Shown here: positions 47,433 through 57,600 of the stretch, in pieces
How positions within the stretch are numbered: position 1 is the stretch's first letter
Layout of the letters: each line of letters starts with the position of its first letter
Assembly: GCA_019671005.1 (NCBI GenBank)
Contig: JAGYYJ010001722.1
Span: 17,596-81,595 of the forward strand
Origin: Hibiscus mutabilis
Lineage: Eukaryota > Streptophyta > Magnoliopsida > Malvales > Malvaceae
DNA: 64,000 nucleotides
Direction: 5' to 3'
Program-made: the position numbers and the translations under genes
The notes under the pieces: generated by a model
The model's database searches: none
What the model was told of the DNA's origin: nothing
What the model saw: the letters and a program-made list of their open reading frames with translations, nothing else

Positions 47433-48636
47433 TGTTGGGTTTCATAAGAAATTAACTGATATAATTAGGCATATAAACGCAGCGGAAAATATTTTATGAA
47501 GAATTTTCAGGATCTCATGCAATCATATTAATGTACTAAGAGGAAATCAAGAATTAACTTAACTTTTGATTTAAGAATCCGGTTGAGTTGAGGCGCTGCC
47601 TTTTTGAAAGACGATTGCCCTCTACAAGTATTCAAACGCGAATGGACGACGAAAAATCTAGATAATGAGATTATTTAATATTAGTTATTTAATTTTTTTT
47701 GAAAAAATAATATAATAAATAAAATATTCTATCACAAGAATACGAATTTAACTTCTTTAAATTCGAATAAATAATATCTCTCAATATAATTTAAAATAAT
47801 CACATTATCTTAAGTTTATTATTGTGAGTAATAACCACAACCATTCTTATCCATTTTTAGTGTGCGACCCTATAGATTCAATTAACGTTGGCAGTAGATA
47901 AAATCACATTTTATTCTACAAGTCATAAGCGGCCTCTAGCAATACATTATGACTACCCAAGTTAAATGAAAAGTTCATAATCCGAGACAACCTTAATTCA
48001 GTTTATGTCATAATCATTTTATCTCACGATATCTTGATAGAATATAAGGCATGGAAAATGTTAACCTTATATCGTTCCATCTTTAGTTTCTCGATGCCCA
48101 ATTGAACTGATTAAACAAATGACATTGATCTCTATCAACTCATTTGAGCACGACCATGCATTTCTCAGTCTAAATCATCGATGGGCCCAAAGATATCTCT
48201 TTTATGTTAAGAGAGATAAATTCCATCTTAATTACTCACATCTCACTGTATGATCCCTTATTATGTTCAAGCATAACCTTTATAATCGTCCGATTAAAAA
48301 CGATGTTTGACTATGTCAAAACATAATAGTTATCATGTTGAGAATCGTAGCAATTTCAAGTCTAAGGATTTAATGTCACAACTATTTGAAGATTAATATA
48401 TAACTTTAATCCATGTATTAATTTCAAGACGAGTCGATCCTAATATTCATCTTATGAATATTTATCAAATTTCATACTAATATTGTCTTATTATTGTTCA
48501 CACAATAATAACTGATTAGGGATATTTAGAATAACAATATTCAAGGATACAAAAGCATGCAAATTTATCGTACCAATAAATGTAATAATCAAAATATCAT
48601 GTCCATGCAATGGGCCTTAGGGCACTATCGCTAACA
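47433..48636 (-). mobile_element. Probable solo LTR of a copia-type element
   Basis: On the minus strand it starts TGTTAGCGATAGTGCCCTAA and ends TTTCCGCTGCGTTTATATGC...CTTATGAAACCCAACA, a 1.2-kb TG...CA unit in the style of plant copia LTRs. The flanking 5-mers are GAAAC and AAAAC (one mismatch), compatible with a decayed target duplication. No internal retrotransposon domains adjoin either side, so it is probably a solo LTR left by recombination. Confidence 0.6.
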
Positions 48637-50284
48637 AAAACAACATTGAATTATTATTATTATTATTATTTGTTGTCCTTTCGATCTTCAGGGTTTTGCC
48701 CTGACTAATCCGAACTGACTCGCGTTGCATACATAACTTTGGTAGATGAACCTCTTAGTGAGAAAGTTTTAAATACACAATGCCTCGAACTCGAGACATG
48801 TTTAAACAATTTATCCAAAATTAAAAACGGTAAAAGGAACTTAATTACAAATTAACCTCGGATGCTTTTGCGCTTAACGTGTCCATTACTTCGTTCAAGA
48901 AGGCGTGCTTAGAATATAAGTAAACAAAAAGACTTTAAGGACACCGATTCCTAGCCCTTCTTTACTTCCCCAATATTTTTTTGGCATTATGTTATTTTTT
49001 ATAAATGATTTCAATCCACCGAGTCATACGTCTTAGTTAATTACTAATGCCATTTTTTTATTATTGAAATACCATTTTTAACTCATCTCGCTGACTTTTT
49101 TATTAAAAAAATAGAGCGTTAAAATAGTTAGAGTTAACATTAACTAATAAGCTTATAAAATAGAACGAATAAATTATGCCACTGGAATATAAAATTTAAT
49201 GTTTAAATTTTAAATTATGACGTTGTGAATTAAACAAATTAAACTAAAAAATTATTTTATAATTTATTTTTATAATATTTAATTTAAATTAATTGATTGA
49301 TGGACTAAATGTCATAAATCATAGAATTATATGACGACTGACCAATACTTTTTAAGATATATTTAAAAATTTAAAATTTAAATGATAATAATAATTTAAA
49401 TATCTAAATATTGTCTCAACCGACTATCGACACCTTTTAAAGATCTAAAATGTAAAAAATAGTACATTTCGTTAAGAATGAGACAGCAGGAACTGCAAAT
49501 AGCTGCATCGCATTAGCCAAACTTTATTAAACTATTCTGTTGGTTTTACAAAGGGTTTTGTTTAACTAGTAGTGCTTTTTTTTTATGTTTTATGGAGTAG
49601 TATTTAAAGTCAGACCAAATTCTTGAGATTCACCCCATCCATAAAATAAGAACAACTAGTCATTCAAAAATCAAAGACAATTTATTTCAGAAAAAAAAAA
49701 CCAAAGACGAGATCAAAAGAGTTTAATAATAATCAACCCAAAGTTATTAAAAAATATTTTTAGTATTAATTCTTTGCATTGAGTTTATTAAGGAGTGGTG
49801 GTTATCTAGGCATGGAAACTACCGCCTACGACGTGGCCGGTCATCAAAAATCTCCACGACATCCGGCGCATCTCCAGTGTGTCCACCATTTTACACCACC
49901 CCTCCTGTCCTCGTGCCTATTGTGTCTTTTTGAAGATAATACTTTGTTATCTAATTTGATAAATTGCTAAGTCAGTAACATTTTAATTATATTGTGATTA
50001 ATTCGGTTTAAACTAGCATCAAATTAACAATTTGCATCAAAATCAAATCAAATCTTTTTTAATATTTATTGTGATTATATGACAATATATGTTATTTACT
50101 CTTAACTCTTTAAAAACATAAAAACACCGTATACATATAAACTGTTTGAATTCAATTTTTTTTATGAATAATAACGCTATCTTTTCATCGAGACCACTTA
50201 TTGGTTCAAAATCCTATTTTGCCTACAAGTCTACAACTACAATGTTAGGTGCAGTGTTAGTCATGTAAGGCAGGGCCGATTATA
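48637..50284. other. Intergenic DNA
   Basis: No gene recognised. A short TTA microsatellite lies at 48653-48670. The ORF at 49779-49970 has no family features. Confidence 0.4.
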
Positions 50285-50668
50285 AGATTTTGGAGTACGT
50301 GTTAAAAAAATTGAATTACAAGAGCAGGTCTCTAATAATAAATATTAAAAAATAATAAATTTTAAAATTACGTTCATAATAACAATTATTTTAAAAGGAA
50401 TTGAATTTTAAGAATAAGCATCTAATAATAAATATTGAGAAAAAATTGAGCCTCCAATAATAATTATTAAAAAAAATTGCCCCCAATAAAAATATATTAA
50501 AAATGAATTTTAAGAGTATGCCCCTAATAACCGTTATTGAAAAAATAATAATTTGAAGAGTGTGTCCCTAATAACAAATATATGAAAAACGAGCTTCTAA
50601 TGACAAGTATTGAAAAATTTGAACCTCAAATTACAAGTATTAAAAAATTTTGGACCACAAATAACAAG
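50285..50668. repeat. Degenerate AT-rich tandem repeat next to the copia element
   Basis: About seven imperfect units of 45-60 bases with the pattern TTGAATTxxAAGAG, then a short variable part, then CTAATAATAAATATTxAAAA. The last units (AATAACAAGTATTGAA) run straight into the truncated copia pol at about 50674, so the copia 5' end is lost at this junction. Confidence 0.6.
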
Positions 50669-50673
50669 TATTG

Positions 50674-52935
50674 AATGGTGTTGCTGAGAGACGTAATAAG
50701 ACTCTTAAGGATATGGTAAGAAGTATGATTGCTCATTCTACCTTACCTGAGTCACTCTGGGGAGAAGCATTAAATTAAAGAGCGTACATTCTGAATAGAG
50801 TACCCACTAAAGCGGTGAAAAAGACACCTTATGAGCTTTGGGTGGGTAGAAAGCCCACTCTAAAGCATTTTCACATTTGGGGATGTCCAATCGAGGCAAG
50901 GCCTTATAGGCCACTTGAAAAGAAATTGGACTCCAAAACGATGTGAGCTACTTTATTGGTTATTCGAGGCGATCTAGGGGCTATAAATTTTATGATCCCA
51001 TAATTAAGAATATTTTTGAGACGGAAATTGCAATATTTTTTGAGGATGTTGAGTTTGGAGGAGAAATAAGGTAAGAGACATTGTCTTTGAGGAGAAATTG
51101 AGTTTTAACTCGGTTCCTACTATCACTTTTGATGATGTTCAAGTTTCTTTACCGATCATCAATCAAGAAGTGAATCCGAACCTCAACAAGACAATGTCGA
51201 ACAGCTCCCCTCTTAATCGGGATGAGGTAATTGTTCCGGAAGAGCAAACTCAAAGCAACCTCAAGAACAAGTGCCATTAAGGAGATCCACGAGAGAAAGG
51301 AGAAATGCTATTCCGGATGATTATATTGTATTTCTCCAAAAAATGAGGATGATAATGGAATGATGGAAGATGATCCGATCAACTTTCATCAGGCCATGCA
51401 AAGTATTAACTCTCAAAAGTGGATTGATGCCATGCAAGAAGAGTATAAATCCATGCAAGACAATAAAGTTTGAAACTTGTCCCATTACGAAGGTGCAAAA
51501 CCAATTGGTTGTAAATGGATTTTAAAACCAAGAGGGATGCAAATGGTAATGTGGAGAGGTATAAAACACGTCTTGTAGCTAAAGGTTATACTAAAAAGAA
51601 GGCATTGACTTTTGAGAGACTTTCTCTCAGTTTCATCGAAAGACTCATTTAGGACAATCATGGCACTTGTAGCTCATTTTGATCTTGAGTTACATCGGAT
51701 GGATGTTAAGATTGCGTTTCTCAATGGAGAAATTGAAGAAACAATTTATATGGTGCAACCAGAAAACTTTGAGTCGGGAGACCCGAAGAATATAGTTTGC
51801 AAATTAACAAAATCCATCTATGGACTCAAACAAGCTTCTCGTCAATGGTATCACAAATTTCATCAAGTAATTGTCTCGTTCGGTTTTGAGATGAATATTG
51901 TTGATGATTGCGTGTATCACAAGTTTAATGGGAGTAAGTACATATTTTTGGTTTTATATGTCGATGACATTTTGCTTGCCACAAATGATATAGGCTTACT
52001 GCACGAAACCAAGAGATTTCTATCTAAGCATTTTGAAATGAAAGATCTTGGGACGCTTCTTTTGTTTTAGGAATTCAGATACATCGAGATCGATCTCGGG
52101 GTATTCTTGGATTGTCACAAAAGAACTATATCGATAAAGTACTTAAAAGGTTTGGCATGCAAAATGGTAAACCAATAGACACCCCTGCCACTAAAGGAGA
52201 CAAGTTTTGTCTTGCTCAATGCCCTAAAAGTAATCTTGAAATTCAAGAAATGCATAAGATTCCTTATACATCATCTATTGGGAGTCTAATGTATGCTCAG
52301 GTATGTACGCGTCCGGATATTGCGTACATTGTTGGGATGTTAGACAGATACTCAAGCAACCCTGGCATGGACCATTGGAAAGCAGCCAAGAGGGTTATGA
52401 GGTATCTTCAGAGAACAAAAGATTATATGCTCACATACAGGAAATCAGATCATTTGGAGGTCGTAGGGTATACGGATTCGATTTTTCTTTGGGTGCCAAG
52501 ATAGCGTAAAAATCTACATTAGGCTATATTTAATCTGTTATTTGGTGGAGCTATATCCGGAAAAGTGCCAAACAGACACTTGTAGCTTCTTCCACTATGG
52601 CGCAGAGTTTGTAGCATGCTACGAGGCATCTAATCATGGAATATGGCTGCGAAATTTTGTCTTTGGGCTGCGTATTTTGGAGAATATAGAAAGACCACTT
52701 AAATTATTTTGTGACAATAAATCAGTGAGTGTTGTATTCCAACAACAATAGGAGCTCGTCTAAGTCAAAGCACATTGACATAAAGTTCCTAGTTGTGAAA
52801 GAAAGAGTGCAAAGTGGACAAATATCCATAGAACACATTGGGACAAACTCTATGATATCGGATCCGCTCACAAAAGGTTTACCACCCAAGGTCTTTCATG
52901 AGCACCTTTGCTCATATGGGTGTTACATCATTTAA
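50674..52935 (+). pseudogene. Copia (Ty1) retrotransposon pol, decayed and 5'-truncated
   Basis: Pieces of pol in several frames. Integrase end at 50674-50960: NGVAERRNKTLKDMVRSMIA, RAYILNRVPTKAVKKTPYEL and WVGRKPTLKHFHIWGCP, with an in-frame stop. Linker at 51098-51470. RT at 51612-52070: FRTIMALVAHFDLELHRMDV, LNGEIEETIYMVQPENF, SIYGLKQASRQWYHKF and the catalytic LVLYVDDILLA. RNase H side at 52112-52935: YTSSIGSLMYAQVCTRPDIA, SKHIDIKFLVVKERV and SDPLTKGLPPKVFHEHL. Stops and frameshifts occur near 50777, 51472, 51530, 52070, 52500 and 52750. Gag and protease are missing. The element cannot move by itself. Confidence 0.9.
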
Positions 52936-53359
52936 GGATATTATTGTTTGAGTGGGAGTTTGTTATTTGTTCACTTTATGTTTATGTTTATTTTCAGACA
53001 TTTATGTATTTGGTTATTTTTCGATCGAAATAAAGTATTGATTAATTCACTCTTTTCTTATTTGGATAAGGACCTCACTTATGTTTAAAGAGGACCGATT
53101 GGAAATAGGCATGTTCGGTTCACATTTACATGTAATTTCCATGCTACGCATCCATGATTGATCTATGTCATTTGATTATGTTTGTATACGTGACCATTGA
53201 TGGGTCCAGTCATGATTGACATGGCAAAGACCGCTTTGATCCTATATGGATATAATTGATGGACGAGATTGTTATAGAATACCTATTACATGATAGCAAA
53301 TTTTTGAGCTCATAAGGTCGTACATTTGTCAGGTAACATATGTTGCCCAAGTGAGAGAT

Positions 53360-53801
53360 TGTTGGATTAAAATTCAATAATAGTGGGCACATATGTATAA
53401 TGTACGTTGCTATTATAAAGTTTAACACGTAATTAAGTGACCAATTATGTTACACGTGTTATAGGTACTAAATTGTCATGGAATTAAAAGTGTAGATACC
53501 ATAAGTTAGATTTATAACTCAATGAGGGGCAGAGTTGTAAATATTAATAAACTGTTTTAATTCAGTTTATATAAAGGGTAGTGGTCCCCGAGATATAGGT
53601 TAACTTGCATATCTCTTTTCCCCGCCTGAGAGTTGTGTGCTAAGAGGTAATCTATCATCTTGGAAGATCAAACCCTCTGAAAAATCTCCATCAATGGATT
53701 CAGGTACGCTTCCGCAAATCTAGTATTTATTCTTAATGATTTGACATACATATCGATCTAGGGTTTATATTCGTATCGAATATATATTTTGGTTTCTAAC
53801 A
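53360..53801 (+). mobile_element. 3' LTR of the copia element
   Basis: 442-bp TG...CA unit: begins TGTTGGATTAAAATTCAATA directly after the purine-rich CCCAAGTGAGAGAT, ends TTTTGGTTTCTAACA. Its position 0.4 kb after the pol end and its orientation fit the copia element. A second purine-rich tract (GAGTGGGAG) lies at about 52950 and may be a diverged tract of the same kind. There is no 5' LTR in the window. Confidence 0.7.
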
Positions 53802-54251
53802 ATTAACACATATGTGTCTCATAGGCGATTTCGTTCGAGAAAATTCTGGAGTTGATAGAAATTTTTAACAAACAAATATGATATTTTTAAATTATCTATA
53901 TACATTTTTAATTACAAAATTTTATCTCAAGATCCTTAAACGATATCGGACAGGCTTTGTAATTGTAAATCCAATAAATAGATTTTATAGGCCGAATAGC
54001 TGCAAATACCATCGAGAAAACAAAAAAGGCCTTTCAACAATGGGCCAAGAAAATCAAACTCATTCATGGATAACACACGTGTCAGACAATCACAAGCAAA
54101 AAAATAAATGGAAAAAGGAAAATTAAAATTGCCTTGGCAGTCAGGTGAGAGTATCGAATCGAAGAGTACAAACTTGAAGTCTCAAGTAACGAATACCAAC
54201 TTTCTGGTAAGTGGTACCTAAGGCTAATATAAAGACAGACCCAACCCAAAG
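53802..54251. other. Upstream region of the CutA gene
   Basis: Likely promoter and short 5' UTR of the CutA gene. A TATAAAG at 54228-54234 is only 18 bases before the ATG, too close to be its TATA box. The ORF at 53878-54126 has no family features. Confidence 0.35.
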
Positions 54252-56059
54252 ATGGCTGCCACTCTCCGCTGCGGGGCGCTAGTTTCGTCCACCGCCATAC
54301 GACGCCGTTCTCAACTGGTTGGTGCGTTTTCCTCGCTTTCTTCTTCTTACCTCAGAATGGGTTGCGCTCAGTCTCTCCCCTTTGTTCCTCTCTTAAGGTA
54401 GTGGTTTGCCAGTTTCTCAACCGCACAATTCAACTATATATTGCTGGTTTCATCTTAATTTAGTCTATAATATCCTTTGGGATTATTGTTTTAGATCGAA
54501 GTTTTGTACCCGAATACCAGATAAGACCGTCCGTGCTGTAAAAATGGAAGCGAATAGCGACACTGTTCCAAGCATCGTCGTTTATGTTACTGTTCCAAAC
54601 AGAGAAGCAGGTTTCTTTTTATTTTTTCCCCCGGTAATAAAAATTCATAGAATCTGAGTTTAGGGAAAGGAATCATGTTTCGCACAATCTCAGAATTCGG
54701 GAATTTAAAGCTAATTCTTAAAGAGTTTTTTTAAAAAAAAAATCATTTTTTCCCACCTCCTCTATTATAATCCTATCGCGGAGCTTGTTTTCCAGTATTG
54801 AAAGTACATTTCTATTTGATTCACAATACATATGCAGGTAGGAAGTTGGCTGGAAGCATTGTCAAAGAGAAACTTGCTGCATGTGTAAACATAGTACCAG
54901 GTTTGACTTCTGAGTCTATACTTCTTTTAATTTGACCCATCATGCCATTGCACAATCTGTTTCAGCTATTTGAAATATATAATTTTGTGTTATCTGTTTA
55001 TTTTAAGGGATAGAATATCAATGTAAGCTTGCACGTATGAAAGTAAACATTGAAATCATTGAGCAGCTGGCTTCAAATACTGCCAGATGTTTTTGAAGAA
55101 TTTTACTTCTTGGTTTCTTTGTTGATTACATTCTGTTCTACAAAATCCCTCTTATTGTTTCCAAATAAGGGGTTTTTGTTCAATTTCACGAGGGGATTTT
55201 ATAATCATTTGAACCATAGTTACTGAAATAGATTTCTTATGAATCATGAATATATTGTGAATGCAGGTGTAGAATCAGTGTATGAATGGGAGGAAAAGGT
55301 ATGAAGTTTCATTTGGATGCATTGCTTTTAAAAAAATAATGCAAGTAAACCATTAAGCCTTAAGTTTACCTGAGTCCTGACAAATTGAGATGTTTTGAGA
55401 ATTAGTACAGAAAAGGTCCTTTCTGAACTTATAGAATTTTTTCATAGGCAGCCAGAATAAGTATTTATTCTGATTGATTGTTTAAAGTTAAAGCAAAGCC
55501 TCTTTAAATTTTCAACTAAGATGTTATCAAGGTTTTGAATTTAAAGTTTGAATTTATCTTTACTTCATGGATAAAAAAAGTTAGGGGTTGTTTCTAAAAG
55601 AAAAGAATCTAAGTTTATTATTCGTTTATACAAGCTAGAACAAAGTAAATAGGTTATCTCATTGCTTCTTTAACCAAACTATGTGCTCTATTGGCTCTGC
55701 AGATCAACACAGATCCTGAGGAACTGCTGATAATCAAGACAAGGCAATCCCTCCTGCCAGCACTCACAGAACATGTCAAGGCAAATCACGAATATGAGTA
55801 AGCACAAAGCCTCTTTAAATTTTCAACTAAGATGTTTATAAGGTTTTGAATTTTCAACTACTTCATGGATAATGCCGTAACGGTTGTTTTCAGAAGAAAA
55901 TAATTTGGGTGTCCCTTTGGTCGAAACCGGCTAAATTCTTTTGTTGATCTTACACTTTTACCTTTATTATTTATTCAGTGTACCAGAAGTAATTGCCTTA
56001 CCCATCACTGGTGGCAGCCCCAGTATCTAGAATGGCTTAAGAACAGTACAAGGGATTGA
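54252..56059 (+). CDS. CUTA: CutA-type protein, organelle-targeted (C-terminal frameshift)
   Basis: Six exons: 54252-54397, 54495-54610, 54838-54900, 55267-55298, 55703-55797 and 55981-end. All have GT/AG introns and consistent phase. Residues 1 to about 70 form a Ser/Arg-rich targeting peptide (MAATLRCGALVSSTAIRRRS), plastid or mitochondrial. The core from about residue 75 reads SIVVYVTVPNREAGRKLAGS, KEKLAACVNIVPGVESVYEW and EELLIIKTRQSLLPALTEHV, then HEYDVPEVIALPI, the whole CutA1 ferredoxin-like fold, which forms trimers and binds copper in known members. As written, the last exon ends GGSPSI-TAG at 56032. With one more C in the CCCC run at about 56021 it would continue QYLEWLKNSTRD to TGA at 56057-56059, the normal family end. 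The loss removes the conserved YLEWL helix. I give the end as the expected stop. Error or polymorphism cannot be told apart here. Confidence 0.9.
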
Positions 56060-57600
56060 ATTTCTCGAATCTAGTACAATGGTGTGACTATGTGAGTGTG
56101 TGCGTGTGCACGAGTGAGTGTCTATATGAGAGATGGAGAGCAATAACCTGAACATCCGAAGTCCAGAGAGTAAGGTTATCCCTTAGGAGTTGCATAATGA
56201 GAGTGCTGTCCTTGTAAGACTCTTCTCCAGTATGTCGAGCTCAGCAATGGCTTCCTCAAAGGCCTTTTTAAAGAACAAGAGACTTTTAATGAATATCCAA
56301 CTTCAGTTCATGTTTTATTCTCACGACGACTACCGACATGTTTGAGAGGAATAAGTCGAGATACAAAAAATGTTGGGCATTTGTTTCAAGCATCTAACTA
56401 AGGTGTTAGTTTGATGCATTTAGATTCAGTACTTTGGGGTTGACCACATTCCGCTTGTTTTCTCCTCGTAATAGTAAACAGGGGAGGTCATAGGAAACGT
56501 ATCCAAACAATTTAACTCCTAACAAGCATATTGAAAACTAAAACCGATTACATTGATGAAACCAACTTTAAATTAACTATCAAATGTATGTTTTTGTTCA
56601 AAGTGCAAAGTATGAACTTATCTCGACCAGAATTCAAGTGTTTTTTTTTTATTATTACACCACAAACATAATTAACACGTTTATACAAATTGTTCATATT
56701 TAATTTGTACTCAAATAAAATTTTAATACTGAAAATTTATATTATTATGTATTAGACTTAACTATAAAACACGTTTCTAATTCTTTTTAATAGATGTATA
56801 AAGTTTTTTTGTTGTCAAAGTAGTGTATAGTGTTTCATTCCATTATTATTTTAAAGTTTTTTTTTACAAACATTGAAAAATCTGCTATATAATTAAAATG
56901 TGACACATGATCTATTTTTTAATTTCTTTAATGTTGCAGTGACAACATTTCTTTAATAGCGGTCAAAGAAGGATTTGAGTTTTTTATTGAAGAAAAACAA
57001 AGTTTTATTTAAAAAATAATAATTTAATGATTATTTTTAAAATAAAATAAAATCATAAAATAAATTATATATCATATAATGACTAGATGGCATTTTTTTT
57101 AACAATTATTTATAATTTAATTTTAAAACGATAACGACATAAAATATTAAAAATATATTTAAAAAAACTTCAAATGTCTCTTAAAAAATAGTATAATCAC
57201 TTATTTTATTATTATTTTTGAATGTTCTAAACACTTTTATTTTTACATTAAACATTTGTATTACTTGTTATATCCTAAAATATCTTTGAAATTATTTGGA
57301 GCACAAAAAAGCCAACCCAAATCCAATCTGACCCGCATATTGCTACCTCACAGACCAACCAATCAACATGTGATTTGCGAACCATGACAAACAGAGCCTC
57401 CGCTCCAATCTAAAATCCAGCACATCATATAAAACCCCCAAAACCATTTCAGTTCATCAAATTCTTCACAAAAATCTCAAACCCTTCCTCGAATTCTAAG
57501 CCAATGGCCTAAATAAAACAAACCCCTCTCTATTTATTCCTTTTTGGTTGCACATCGTTATCACCGTGGTCTCCTTTTTCATTCGTCTCTCTGTTCTTCA
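56060..57600. other. Intergenic region between CutA and PGI
   Basis: 56060 to about 56300 is probably CutA 3' UTR. The middle is AT-rich with no gene. The last 200 bases hold the PGI core promoter and 5' UTR. Confidence 0.45.
57428..57434 (+). promoter_or_regulatory. Likely TATA box of the plastid PGI gene
   Basis: TATAAAA within a GC-richer context, 167 bases before the ATG at 57601. It would place the transcription start near 57460, giving a 5' UTR of about 140 bases. It is rich in CTTCA/CTC tracts, as common for photosynthesis-related genes. Confidence 0.5.

Noticed and set aside
54228..54234. TATAAAG as TATA box of CutA
   Set aside because: Only 18 bases before the start codon, so transcription would begin after the ATG.
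57544..57600. Upstream extension of the PGI reading frame
   Set aside because: The frame is open but has no ATG before 57601, and the ATG there starts a normal transit peptide.
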